From Bacillota bacterium (lineage in GTDB: Bacteria > Bacillota > Clostridia > Peptostreptococcales > Acidaminobacteraceae): 64,000 bases of DNA. This document shows positions 16,466-25,159 of the stretch, in pieces (within the stretch, counting starts at the first letter, position 1; the number at the start of each line of letters is the position of its first letter). The DNA lies in NCBI GenBank assembly GCA_025210655.1, contig JAOARG010000028.1, positions 40,080-104,079 on the forward strand, read 5' to 3'. The position numbers were made by a program, and so were the translations under genes. Below the pieces are notes generated by a model, which saw only the letters and a program-made list of their open reading frames with translations, had not been told where the DNA came from and searched no databases.

Positions 16466-18931
16466 ATGCATTATAATTTTGCTGAATTTGAATCTAAATG
16501 GCAAAAAACATGGGAAGCCAACAAAGATTTCAAAGTAGAGATGGACAAGGACAAAGAAAAGTACTATGTACTTGAAATGTTCCCATACCCATCAGGTAAG
16601 TTACACATGGGACACGTTAGAAACTATTCTATCGGTGATGTAATTGCTAGATTTAAAACAATGAGAGGATTCAACGTACTTCACCCAATTGGATGGGATG
16701 CATTTGGTCTTCCAGCAGAAAATGCTGCAATCGCTAACCAGATTCACCCTGATATCTGGACTAGAGAAAATATTGGAGATATGCAAAGAGAGCTTAGAAG
16801 ACTTGGTATATCTTATGATTGGGATAGAGAAGTTGCTACATGTATGGAAGATTACTACAAGTGGACTCAGTGGATTTTCACTCAGTTATATAATAAAGGT
16901 CTTGCATATAAGAAGAAATCTCCAGTAAACTGGTGTCCATCATGTGAAACTGTACTTGCAAATGAGCAGGTAGTAAATGGTTTATGTGAAAGATGTGATT
17001 CTGAAGTAACTAAGAAGAATCTTGAGCAGTGGTACTTCAAAATTACTGATTACGCTGATGATTTATTAGCAGATCTTGATGTACTTAAGGGATGGCCAGA
17101 TAAGGTTAAGACAATGCAGGCAAACTGGATTGGAAAAAGTGTAGGAGCAGAGATTGACTTCGAATTAGAGGGACTTGACGAGAAAATGAGAGTTTTCACA
17201 ACAAGACCAGATACATTATTCGGAGTTACTTATATGGTACTTGCTCCAGAACATGACCTTGTAGATAAGATGATTGAAGGTAAAGAGCAAAAAGATGATA
17301 TCATCAAGTTTAGAAATGAACTTGCTCACCAATCAGAAATAGAAAGAACTTCAAATGATACTGAGAAAAAAGGTATCTTCACAGGAGCATATGCAGTAAA
17401 TCCTATAAACGGAAAGAAAGTTCCTGTATACGTTGCAAACTATGTATTAGCAAATTACGGAACAGGTGCAGTAATGGCAGTTCCAGCTCATGATGAGAGA
17501 GACTTCGAGTTTGCTAAGAAATACGATATAGAAATAATTCCAGTAATCAAGCCATCAGATGATTCTATCAATTTAGAAAACCTTGAGGCAGCTTATGTGG
17601 AAAAGAATGAGATGATGAACTCAGGTGAGTTTGATGGACTTTCATTCGAAGAAGGTTCTGCTGCAGTTATAGCTAAGCTTGAAGAGCAGGGAATCGGAGA
17701 AAAAACAGTAAACTTCAGACTAAGAGACTGGTTAGTATCGAGACAAAGATATTGGGGTACTCCAATTCCTGTTATTTACTGTGACGACTGTGGTGAAATG
17801 GCAGTTCCAGAAGATCAACTTCCAGTAAAACTTCCAAAGGATGTTGAGTTCACTGGTAAGGGAGAATCTCCACTAATTACAAGTGAATCATTCAAGTACA
17901 CTACTTGTCCTAAGTGTGGAAAGAAAGCTAGAAGAGAGTTAGATACAATGGATACATTTGTTGATTCTTCATGGTACTTCTTAAGATACACAGATGCAAC
18001 AAATGAAAATGAAGTATTCAACTTCGAAAAAGCTGAGTACTGGATGGATGTAGATCAGTATATTGGAGGAGTTGAGCATGCAATACTTCACCTTCTATAT
18101 GCAAGATTCTTTACAAGAGTATTATACGATCTAAAACTTTCTCCAGTTAAGGAGCCATTCAAGAATCTTCTTACTCAAGGTATGGTTCTTAAGGATGGAG
18201 CAAAGATGTCTAAATCTAAAGGAAATGTAGTAAGTCCTGATGAAATCATTAAGAAGTATGGAGCAGATACTGCAAGACTGTTTATCCTATTTGCAGCTCC
18301 TCCAGAAAGAGATCTTGAGTGGAGTGATGAGGGAGCAGAAGGATCATACAGATTCCTTAATAGAGTTTGGAGACTTGTTGATGAGATGAAAGATCATCTT
18401 GGAGATGGTAAGTTAGAGATAAGAAACAAAGATGAAAAAGAGCTTAACTTCGTTCTTAACAAGACACTTAAGAAGGTTACTGAAGATATTGAAGGAAGAT
18501 TCAACTTCAATACAGCAATCTCTTCTATCATGGAGCTTGTTAACGAAGCATATAGATATAAGGAAAAATACAAGGATGACTTAAATGAAAACCTTGTAGG
18601 AGATGTAATTACTAAGCTTATCACAATGCTTTCACCATTTGCACCTCATATCACTGAGGAATTATGGATGAACATTGGTAAAGAGTACAGTGTACACAAA
18701 TTACAGTGGCCTGAATTTGATGAAAAAGCTTTAGTACAAGATGAAGTAGAAATAGTAGTTCAGATCAACGGTAAAGTTAGGGATAAAATTGTAGTTTCTA
18801 CATCAATTTCTAAAGATGACCTTGAGAAGGCTGCACTTGAATCAGATAAAATTAAGGCAGCAACAGAAGGCAAAAATGTAGTAAAAGTTATAGCAATACC
18901 AGGAAGACTAGTAAATATAGTTGTAAAATAA
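16466..18931 (+). CDS. leuS: Leucyl-tRNA synthetase
   Basis: An 821-residue class I synthetase. The HIGH motif is in [18 protein letters not shown], the editing domain has [19 protein letters not shown] and [15 protein letters not shown], and KMSKS is in [16 protein letters not shown]. Translation starts at ATG 16466 behind AGGGAGG at 16451-16457. The frame stays open to 16379, but that part is the T-box leader. The gene is controlled by the upstream T-box and followed by a hairpin at 18942. Confidence 0.98.
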   Translation: MHYNFAEFESKWQKTWEANKDFKVEMDKDKEKYYVLEMFPYPSGKLHMGHVRNYSIGDVIARFKTMRGFNVLHPIGWDAFGLPAENAAIANQIHPDIWTRENIGDMQRELRRLGISYDWDREVATCMEDYYKWTQWIFTQLYNKGLAYKKKSPVNWCPSCETVLANEQVVNGLCERCDSEVTKKNLEQWYFKITDYADDLLADLDVLKGWPDKVKTMQANWIGKSVGAEIDFELEGLDEKMRVFTTRPDTLFGVTYMVLAPEHDLVDKMIEGKEQKDDIIKFRNELAHQSEIERTSNDTEKKGIFTGAYAVNPINGKKVPVYVANYVLANYGTGAVMAVPAHDERDFEFAKKYDIEIIPVIKPSDDSINLENLEAAYVEKNEMMNSGEFDGLSFEEGSAAVIAKLEEQGIGEKTVNFRLRDWLVSRQRYWGTPIPVIYCDDCGEMAVPEDQLPVKLPKDVEFTGKGESPLITSESFKYTTCPKCGKKARRELDTMDTFVDSSWYFLRYTDATNENEVFNFEKAEYWMDVDQYIGGVEHAILHLLYARFFTRVLYDLKLSPVKEPFKNLLTQGMVLKDGAKMSKSKGNVVSPDEIIKKYGADTARLFILFAAPPERDLEWSDEGAEGSYRFLNRVWRLVDEMKDHLGDGKLEIRNKDEKELNFVLNKTLKKVTEDIEGRFNFNTAISSIMELVNEAYRYKEKYKDDLNENLVGDVITKLITMLSPFAPHITEELWMNIGKEYSVHKLQWPEFDEKALVQDEVEIVVQINGKVRDKIVVSTSISKDDLEKAALESDKIKAATEGKNVVKVIAIPGRLVNIVVK

Positions 18932-18941
18932 AATGTATTAT

Positions 18942-18966
18942 AGGGCAGTCATATATTGACTGCCCT
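18942..18966 (+). terminator. Hairpin after leuS
   Basis: AGGGCAGTCA and TGACTGCCCT pair around a short TATAT loop. The following AATTTATAAAA is only partly T-rich, so it may be a leaky terminator allowing read-through into the regulator gene. Confidence 0.6.
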
Positions 18967-18995
18967 AATTTATAAAAATGAGGGAGGTATTTAAA

Positions 18996-19631
18996 TTGGA
19001 AAGAGAAGTTCATCCGGAAGTACTAAAATTTAGACCCATGGTAAAAGCAGTAGCAGAAACATTTGGAAATAAGTGCGAAGTAGTACTCCATGATTTTAGT
19101 GACACTTCAAACACAATAGTAGCTATAGAAAATGGACACGTTACAGGAAGAAGTATCGGAAGTCCCCTCACAGAAGAATCCCTCAAAAAAGTCAACAAGG
19201 GAAATACAGATAAAGACATCTACAACTATACAGGTAAAAGCACAGACGGAAGAATCCTAAAATCCTCAACAGTATTTATAAAAGATGAAGAGGGATATAC
19301 CGTAGGAAGCTTTTGCATCAATCTTGATATTACAGAACTTACAGCTGCAGCAAGTGTCTTAAAAGACCTAATGAAAATAAACAATGGTGAAGAAGAAAAA
19401 GAGCAAGTAGGGACAAAAAAAATAAATGACGTATTAACAGACCTAGTAGATCAAACAATAAAAGCATACGGAAAACCAATTGCTTACTTGTCAAAAGAAG
19501 ATAAAGTAAAAATAGTAAAAGAACTAGAAAAACATGGAGCATTCTTAATAAAGGGAGCAATAGACCATGTTGCTAAGATACTTTGCGTTTCTAGGTACAC
19601 AATTTATAATTACTTAGATGAAATAAGATGA
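18996..19631 (+). CDS. YheO-like PAS/HTH transcriptional regulator
   Basis: A 211-residue DauR/YheO-type regulator. The N-terminal YheO PAS-like domain has VVLHDFSDTSNTIVAIENGH and VGSFCINLDIT. The C-terminal helix-turn-helix is KGAIDHVAKILCVSRYTIYN. I prefer TTG 18996 because GGGAGGT (18982-18988) is seven bases before it; the ATG at 18978 lies upstream of that site. Relatives respond to small metabolites, but no regulated operon is adjacent. Confidence 0.85.
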   Translation: MEREVHPEVLKFRPMVKAVAETFGNKCEVVLHDFSDTSNTIVAIENGHVTGRSIGSPLTEESLKKVNKGNTDKDIYNYTGKSTDGRILKSSTVFIKDEEGYTVGSFCINLDITELTAAASVLKDLMKINNGEEEKEQVGTKKINDVLTDLVDQTIKAYGKPIAYLSKEDKVKIVKELEKHGAFLIKGAIDHVAKILCVSRYTIYNYLDEIR

Positions 19632-19659
19632 TTTTGATTTAATCAAAATCATCTTATTT
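19621..19659. terminator. Perfect 18-bp inverted repeat overlapping a stop codon
   Basis: AAATAAGATGATTTTGAT (19621-19638) and its exact complement (19642-19659) flank a 3-base loop. The left arm contains the last codons and TGA of the YheO-like gene. It can act as a terminator or mRNA 3' stabiliser, although the following tract is only moderately T-rich. Confidence 0.65.
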
Positions 19660-19668
19660 CTTGTCTAA

Positions 19669-20050
19669 AGCAAAACTTATTAGATTCGTTTTGCGTAAAG
19701 TAAAGCTAACAAATATAAGGTGGAATGCTCTAATTAACTTTATGTTTGTGGTTTTGTAAAATAAAAAGTATCCTTTGATATGAAGTAGGTTCAAGGAAAT
19801 TTTACTGTGTAAAATATCAATTTAAGAATAGTTCTTACTTGCCTAATAAAAATCTATAGATTTTTATTAGGCAATATGTTTTTTAAAAGGAAATTTATTT
19901 GCTAATAGAGCAAAAAATATCATAGTACGCTACTCAAAGTGAGTAGTACTAGACGAAAAACTGAGAAAATCAAAGTTTTTCACTAGACATTTTTACAAAG
20001 TAAAGATACTAGACGAAATGATGAAAGAAATGAATCATTTCACTAGACTA
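19669..20050. repeat. Hairpin cluster with CTAGAC linkers
   Basis: This non-coding block holds GCAAAAC/GTTTTGC (19669-19693), the AAGGA plus ATTTTAC/GTAAAAT module at 19793, a long hairpin around ATCTATAGAT (arms beginning GCCTAATAAAA, 19842-19873) and GCTA/GAGC-rich stems. A run of hairpins joined by (TA)CTAGAC follows: CTACTC/GAGTAG, GAAAAACT/AGTTTTTC, and GAAATGAT/ATCATTTC. The central hairpin and the AAGGA module recur at 32.6 and 44.9 kb. Confidence 0.7.
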
Positions 20051-20079
20051 AATAAGTACACAAAGAACAAAGATGACAA

Positions 20080-20117
20080 TGATAATCATTTACAACAATC
20101 GAAATTACTGCTATAAT
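20080..20117 (+). promoter_or_regulatory. rpsD paralogue promoter with overlapping Fur-like box
   Basis: TTTACA (20089-20094) and TATAAT (20112-20117) are 17 bases apart. The -35 overlaps TGATAATCATTTACA (20080-20094), which matches the 7-1-7 Fur box TGATAATNATTATCA at 12 of the 14 fixed positions. A Fur-family repressor bound here would occlude RNA polymerase. Which metal is sensed is not determined by sequence alone. Confidence 0.55.
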
Positions 20118-20135
20118 AAATAAGTACATGATTGG

Positions 20136-20162
20136 CATAAATTATCGCGGCGAAAATTTATG
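20136..20162 (+). promoter_or_regulatory. Hairpin in the rpsD 5' UTR
   Basis: CATAAATT and AATTTATG pair around ATCGCGGCGAA, ending just before the ribosome binding site TTTGGAGATG. S4 genes are often autoregulated through a leader structure, and this could be such an element. I could not match it to a specific S4 leader model. Confidence 0.4.
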
Positions 20163-20179
20163 TTTGGAGATGATTAATC

Positions 20180-20779
20180 ATGGCAAGAATGAGAGAAGCA
20201 AGATTTAAAAAATGTAGACGACTAGGTCTAAATGTATGCGGACATCCAAAGGCAATGGCTCGCGCTGGAAATGGCCAGTCTAGAGAGAAAAGGAACCTAT
20301 CCCCCTATGGTGTTCAACTTTTGGAAAAACAAAGGTTAAGATCCTATTATGAAGTTATGGAGAAACAGTTTATAAGGTATGTGAAAGCTGCAATTAAAGA
20401 TAGTGAAACTACTGGTAGTTCACTGGTTAAGCGATTAGAATGCAGACTGGACAATCTTGTATACAGACTCAGTCTTGCGGGCTCTATAAGACAGGCAAGA
20501 CAAATGGTAGTACATGGTCATATCCTTGTTAACGGAAAAAAGGTTGACATTCCTTCATACTCAGTTGAAGTTGGCGACGAAATTTCTTTAAGAGAAAAAT
20601 CAAGGTCTAATGAATTATTTAAGGCAAACTTCCTTGATAATTCATCATTCACACTCCCGTACTTAAAGAAAAGTCAGACTGAGTTCTCTGGAATCCTAGA
20701 AAGGATGCCTGAAAGAGATGAAGTGCCAATTGACATTAATGATCACTTAGTTGTTGAATATTATTCACAAATCATCTAA
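20180..20779 (+). CDS. rpsD: 30S ribosomal protein S4 (second-copy type)
   Basis: A 199-residue S4. The S4 RNA-binding domain is clear ([40 protein letters not shown]). The N terminus is [23 protein letters not shown], with two cysteines (12 and 20) rather than the four of the zinc-binding form. It resembles the second S4 copies of clostridia rather than S4 from the alpha operon. It stands alone away from other ribosomal genes, and its promoter carries a Fur-like box, so it may be a metal-starvation paralogue. Confidence 0.9.
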   Translation: MARMREARFKKCRRLGLNVCGHPKAMARAGNGQSREKRNLSPYGVQLLEKQRLRSYYEVMEKQFIRYVKAAIKDSETTGSSLVKRLECRLDNLVYRLSLAGSIRQARQMVVHGHILVNGKKVDIPSYSVEVGDEISLREKSRSNELFKANFLDNSSFTLPYLKKSQTEFSGILERMPERDEVPIDINDHLVVEYYSQII

Positions 20780-20799
20780 GTACAATTTAAACAGCCGAA

Positions 20800-20821
20800 A
20801 GGACATCGTTTACGATGTCCT
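20800..20821 (+). terminator. Hairpin terminator after rpsD
   Basis: AGGACATCG and CGATGTCCT pair around TTTA, followed by ATTCATTTT. It separates rpsD from the next gene, whose ribosome binding site begins about 20 bases later, so read-through may occur. Confidence 0.6.
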
Positions 20822-20855
20822 ATTCATTTTGAAATTAAACATGGAGGTGGAAGGG

Positions 20856-21539
20856 ATGCAGGAGCAAAGTAAAAAAGATAATTTTTATTTTTGGGAAAAT
20901 AAAATTAGAAATATAGATGATATCCTGTTTAGTAAATGTGATAAAGAAAAAATAACTAGAGAATCCGTAATAATTTATATAGGAATACTTGATAAGAAAA
21001 AGGGATTGTTAAGATCAGGTTGGAGTGTACAAGAAGATTTTTCAACAGCCTTAGGTTTTATTAAGTATGTATTTTTACCAACAGCATTTTATACATGGAT
21101 AGACAGGGAATCAAATGGCTTTTTTATTCCCCTTTCCCCATTTGATATATTAAAAGAAGAAGTATTGCAGTATCAAAAAGTAGTAACGAAAGACACCTCA
21201 AATGATGCTATAAGAATGGAAAGAGCCTATCATTATTTAAATACTTTGGGAAGGAAAGAAGATGGAAATAGTAGACTGAAGCTTGACAAATTCACCAAAG
21301 ATTTCAACAAACTATGGAATAAAGATCCAGAGAATCGTTTGTTTTTAAAAGTCTTTTCCAGTGCCCAGGAAATAGTAGACTTTATATTTGATGAAAATGA
21401 GTTTGAAGAGTTTGTAGAGGAAGAAATAGAAATGAGCAAAGCAGAGTTAGAAAACTTATGCCAAGATGTTTACACTCAACCTTTCATAAATAGGAATTTT
21501 ATTAATATACTAAATAATAAAATTCCTGTATGGTTTTAA
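20856..21539 (+). CDS. Hypothetical protein
   Basis: A 227-residue soluble protein that I do not recognise. It has no signal peptide or transmembrane helix. The C-terminal third is acidic (FDENEFEEFVEEEIEMSKAE). The segment GLLRSGWSVQEDFSTALGFI is followed by a tryptophan/phenylalanine-rich part, which suggests a compact alpha/beta domain. I start it at ATG 20856 behind GGAGGTGG; the open frame extends upstream through the rpsD terminator. It may be cotranscribed with rpsD. Confidence 0.75.
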   Translation: MQEQSKKDNFYFWENKIRNIDDILFSKCDKEKITRESVIIYIGILDKKKGLLRSGWSVQEDFSTALGFIKYVFLPTAFYTWIDRESNGFFIPLSPFDILKEEVLQYQKVVTKDTSNDAIRMERAYHYLNTLGRKEDGNSRLKLDKFTKDFNKLWNKDPENRLFLKVFSSAQEIVDFIFDENEFEEFVEEEIEMSKAELENLCQDVYTQPFINRNFINILNNKIPVWF

Positions 21540-21545
21540 AATTAG

Positions 21546-21576
21546 AAAAGCATCAGCTGATTAGCTGATGCTTTTA
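21546..21576. terminator. Bidirectional terminator between converging genes
   Basis: AAAAGCATCAGCT and AGCTGATGCTTTT flank GATT. A-runs on the left and T-runs on the right allow it to end both the hypothetical gene and the converging hemerythrin gene. Confidence 0.8.
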
Positions 21577-21582
21577 CTCTTT

Positions 21583-22005
21583 TTAAACCTGAAGTTTCTC
21601 CGCAAGAACATATAAATCTGTATCTTCTTTCTTAATCCTAGTTTCAATAGCAGAAAATACCTTAGCTACTTCTGATTTGAATTGAGAAAGAGAATTGTTG
21701 ATTTTAGATTGTGTATTATACTTATCCTTAAAATCCATATATATAGAAGATAAGTCACCCATCTCATCTATATATTTCTTAGCCTTGTTTTGAAGATCAG
21801 TATTGCTACTCTTTGTAAAAGCAGGATATAGATTTCTATCTTCACTCATAAGATGAATTTTTAATATTCCAGCCAATTTACTAATATTCTTGGCAATTTT
21901 CATTTGTACAGAAGAATCATCAATCTTATTTATCATGCCCTTAGTTTCATTAAGAAGTTCAATAATATCTCCATGTTGTTTTTTAAGTTGATTTAATTTA
22001 TTCAT
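21583..22005 (-). CDS. Hemerythrin HHE-domain protein
   Basis: A 140-residue four-helix protein with hemerythrin-type ligand positions: QHGDIIELL in helix 1, HLMSEDRNLYP in the second pair, and RIKKEDTDLY near the C terminus, where the usual HHxxED is changed. It may bind a di-iron centre for oxygen, nitric oxide or iron handling, but the altered third motif makes this uncertain. ATG 22005 has GGAGG eight bases upstream. A perfect 16-bp palindrome lies in its promoter region. Confidence 0.75.
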   Translation of the reverse strand: MNKLNQLKKQHGDIIELLNETKGMINKIDDSSVQMKIAKNISKLAGILKIHLMSEDRNLYPAFTKSSNTDLQNKAKKYIDEMGDLSSIYMDFKDKYNTQSKINNSLSQFKSEVAKVFSAIETRIKKEDTDLYVLAEKLQV

Positions 22006-22070
22006 TATATTTACCTCCAAAAGTTAAGTTTTGATATATCTGAAGTATATATTTTATTAATAAAGGATAC

Positions 22071-22086
22071 CGTAACTTAAGTTACG
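22071..22086. promoter_or_regulatory. 16-bp palindrome, likely operator of the hemerythrin gene
   Basis: CGTAACTTAAGTTACG is perfectly self-complementary and lies about 65 bases upstream of the minus-strand hemerythrin start, at about the -35 position relative to a TATACT-like -10. The rest of 22006-22288 shows no gene. Confidence 0.5.
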
Positions 22087-22288
22087 ATTTTAATATGAGA
22101 GAATATAATTTTTAGGAAAAGACTAAATTCCGTAGCAAATAATTAGATGATTATTATTCAAGATTATGAGGATAAAAAAGGTCCGTAGACTCTAGAAATA
22201 ATGAAATTTTTTCTATATTATAAAATTAAATTTAAATACTTGTAAGCATAGCTGCAATATATTAATATAAATCTATGGAGGGGACTAA

Positions 22289-23701
22289 ATGAAAAAGATA
22301 AGTGTTGTTATACTTTTAATAGTTATATTAACCATAGGAGCAACTTTCGGGGCTTCAAAATTTCAAAATGAAAATTATACTATAGAAAGTTTTGATGATA
22401 TTAGCTTAAGTAAGGATGAGTTTTCAAGTAAGCTTCCTAATGATGGTGGTTATATAAAATATGATATGTATTCTACAGAGTTGGACAATGTTTTGATTAG
22501 ATTTTTTACTAAATCCAGTTATGATATTGATATATTTAAGTCAAGTCTTCCTGGTGCAGATTTTGTAAATCATGGAGAAATCGATTATTCACGTGTAAAC
22601 AATAGTGATGGCACTTTAAATTATTATCAGTGTACTTTTGAAAAATATGGGACCTACATGGTGGAGATAAAAGATCAAAATTCCAAGTTGGTAGAGAAAT
22701 TTCCTATATTTATAGGTGGTTTTGGTAAGGCTCTTGAAGCTGATAGAAACAATAGGGATATACTAAAAGTCGGTGAAAATGAGTATATAGATTCTTTTAT
22801 TACAAGTAATTATTCAGGTCATAAGGCTTCAATTACTTCAGATGAAAGGTATATTTATATTGATGGTGCTTATTCAGTGGATAATCAAAAATACATGCTT
22901 TATGATATAAAAAAAGAAGGCAGTAAATCATCAAAGATAAAAGACGTAGAAAAAATAAACTCCAAAGGCATATTTGATATGAAAATCAGAAATAATTTAA
23001 GTGATGGTGATTATATCATAGGTCTTTATACTTCGGATAAGAGAAATAGTACATTCCACTCATTTATATATAATGTTAAAGTTAAGGTTGAAGATGATCT
23101 ACTGTATTTTGAAAAGTCACCTGTTCTTGATCATAATAAGAGATTATTTGATGAAATAGGAATGAAAAAAGATCCTCAACAATATTTAGTATCAGCTGGC
23201 ATGCTTACTATGGATAGTCCAGAATTAATAGAACTTGCTGATAAGATTACTAAAAATAAAGAAACAGATTATGAGAAAATACTTGCTATTCATGATTGGG
23301 TGGCTGAAAATATCTATTATGATTTTGATAGTTACTATGGAGGAACATATCCAAGTGGGAAAGCTATTGATGTATTAAATAGCAAAAAATCTGTTTGTGA
23401 GGGATATGCAAATCTTACGGCATCTCTTGCTAGATTATCAGGAATACCTTGCAGAAAAGTGTCAGGATATGCCCTAGGTATTTCCTCTCAGGGCAAGTGG
23501 ACAGATGAAAATATAAACAATGATACTAATCATGCTTGGAATGAGGCATATGTGGATGGTAAGTGGATTATATTAGATACAACTTGGAGTTCAAGAAATA
23601 AATTCCAAAAGGGTAAGTTTGATAAAAAAGAACAAAATAGACAGTATTTTGATAGTACTATGGAGTTTTTCTCATTAAGTCACAGAATTGAAGGATATTA
23701 A
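22289..23701 (+). CDS. Secreted transglutaminase-like domain protein
   Basis: A 470-residue exported protein with an N-terminal signal or anchor (residues 5-22). The first 290 residues are beta-rich and unassigned. The C-terminal transglutaminase-like fold carries the Cys in KSVCEGYANLTASLARLSGI, the His in TNHAWNEAYVDGKW and the Asp in ILDTTW, so the protease-type triad is intact. GGAGGGG precedes the ATG. It lies upstream of the VTC-DUF4956-CotH-glycosyltransferase genes and may modify the same surface layer, though a terminator separates them. Confidence 0.88.
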   Translation: MKKISVVILLIVILTIGATFGASKFQNENYTIESFDDISLSKDEFSSKLPNDGGYIKYDMYSTELDNVLIRFFTKSSYDIDIFKSSLPGADFVNHGEIDYSRVNNSDGTLNYYQCTFEKYGTYMVEIKDQNSKLVEKFPIFIGGFGKALEADRNNRDILKVGENEYIDSFITSNYSGHKASITSDERYIYIDGAYSVDNQKYMLYDIKKEGSKSSKIKDVEKINSKGIFDMKIRNNLSDGDYIIGLYTSDKRNSTFHSFIYNVKVKVEDDLLYFEKSPVLDHNKRLFDEIGMKKDPQQYLVSAGMLTMDSPELIELADKITKNKETDYEKILAIHDWVAENIYYDFDSYYGGTYPSGKAIDVLNSKKSVCEGYANLTASLARLSGIPCRKVSGYALGISSQGKWTDENINNDTNHAWNEAYVDGKWIILDTTWSSRNKFQKGKFDKKEQNRQYFDSTMEFFSLSHRIEGY

Positions 23702-23703
23702 GA

Positions 23704-23736
23704 TAAAAACATACGGAAATTTTCCGTATGTTTTTC
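23704..23736 (+). terminator. Terminator after the transglutaminase-like gene
   Basis: AAAAACATACGGAAA and TTTCCGTATGTTTTT form a long stem with a T-run, directly after the stop. Confidence 0.85.
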
Positions 23737-23780
23737 TATTTTTTGGGTATATAAAATAAGTAGAATAGGAGGGGAAGGAT

Positions 23781-24467
23781 ATTAGCATTTTAGAAACATA
23801 TAGGGTTGAAAAAAAGTTTATAGTGGATAAAATTACAGCTGAAAAAACAAAGCATCTACTTAAACTATCAATGTCTCCTGATACTAACAATGGTATTGAT
23901 GGTTATGAAGTAAGATCCTTATATTTTGATTCAATATATGATGATGATTTCTTTGATAAAAAAGAAGGTCTTGAAAATAGAAAAAAAATCAGACTCCGGA
24001 CATATGGTCATTCAAGTGAAATTATTAAACTAGAAGTTAAGGAAAAGAGAGGTGAGAGTCAATTAAAGAGGTCACTTATTATAAATAAGGAAGAAGCTGA
24101 AAAAATGATAAGGGGAGATTACAGATTTTTATTACTAAAAGATAGTGATTTATCAAAAGATATTTATCTGGAAATGACTCAAAAACTTTATAGACCTAAA
24201 ACTTTGATTGAATATAAAAGGGAAGCTTATATTATGAAATCCAACGATGTTAGAATTACTTTTGACACTAAGCTAACAAGTAGTGAAGCTAACTTTGATA
24301 TTTTTTCAGAAGAAATACCAATGAATCAGATATATTTTGAGACGATTATGGAAGTAAAATATAGGGATTTCTTATTCGAATATATAAAGAAAATCATACG
24401 TGGAATAGACAAAAAAGAGGTTTCAGTAAGTAAATATGTACTAGGAAGGCGTTTAGGCCATAGATAG
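23781..24467 (+). CDS. VTC-domain protein (polyphosphate polymerase-like), ATT start
   Basis: A 228-residue VTC-fold protein. The basic tunnel residues are visible in YRVEKKFIV, VRSLYFDS, RKKIRLRTYG, KLEVKEKR, IEYKREAY, MEVKYRD and SKYVLGRR. The reading frame has a stop at 23766 and its first standard start is GTG 23823, but that would remove the conserved first strand YRVEKKF. ATT 23781 lies six bases after AGGAGGGG (23767-23774) and restores it, so I take this rare codon as the start. Bacterial members accompany DUF4956 and CotH proteins, as here; the bacterial substrate is not settled. Confidence 0.82.
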   Translation: MSILETYRVEKKFIVDKITAEKTKHLLKLSMSPDTNNGIDGYEVRSLYFDSIYDDDFFDKKEGLENRKKIRLRTYGHSSEIIKLEVKEKRGESQLKRSLIINKEEAEKMIRGDYRFLLLKDSDLSKDIYLEMTQKLYRPKTLIEYKREAYIMKSNDVRITFDTKLTSSEANFDIFSEEIPMNQIYFETIMEVKYRDFLFEYIKKIIRGIDKKEVSVSKYVLGRRLGHR

Positions 24468-24478
24468 GAGAGGATATT

Positions 24479-25159
24479 ATGAAGGATTTAATTATACAGA
24501 ATTTATCATGGAATTTATCAACATTATCAATTCAAGATGTGATAATGAATTATACAGTAGCTCTTGTATTAGGAGTATTAATATTTATATCTTATCGCTA
24601 TTCACACTCAGGTGTGGTTTATAGTAATAGATTTAATGTATCTCTAATAATGCTAACTATGGTTACGACATTAGTTATGAATGTAATAGGTAACAATGTT
24701 GCCCTATCCCTTGGTATGGTAGGTGCCTTATCAATAATTAGATTTAGAACACCTATAAAAGATCCTAGGGATGCTACATACCTGTTTTGGGGAATTGCAG
24801 TGGGAATATGTTGTGGTGTATCAGAATATCTAATAGCTGCTACGGGAAGCGGTGTTATTTTTCTTTTATTACTTATCTTTGGTACGGTAAAAAATAATGA
24901 TAGATATTTACTAATTGTACATTCAAGTAGAAAAAGCAGTAAAGAAGTTGAATCATATGTACTTTCAACTTATGAAGGATCCGCTGTTATGAAAGTGAAA
25001 AATACCACAAGTGACTCAGTTGAGTATATTTATGAATTATCAAGAAAAATGCTGGAAAAGACTAAAAAAAGAAATATATGTATTACTGATAATCTACATG
25101 AAATAGAAGGTGTAGAAGCAGTTAATATAATTTCTCAAAACGAGGAAATAAGTAGATGA
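24479..25159 (+). CDS. DUF4956 membrane protein
   Basis: A 226-residue protein with about four transmembrane helices in the first 140 residues and a small cytoplasmic C-terminal domain. The signature LGMVGALSIIRFRTPIKDPR identifies DUF4956. It follows the VTC gene by 11 bases (AGGAGAGG site) and overlaps the CotH gene by four bases, so the three are translated as one unit. The function is unknown; the constant VTC-DUF4956-CotH neighbourhood implies one complex. Confidence 0.9.
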   Translation: MKDLIIQNLSWNLSTLSIQDVIMNYTVALVLGVLIFISYRYSHSGVVYSNRFNVSLIMLTMVTTLVMNVIGNNVALSLGMVGALSIIRFRTPIKDPRDATYLFWGIAVGICCGVSEYLIAATGSGVIFLLLLIFGTVKNNDRYLLIVHSSRKSSKEVESYVLSTYEGSAVMKVKNTTSDSVEYIYELSRKMLEKTKKRNICITDNLHEIEGVEAVNIISQNEEISR

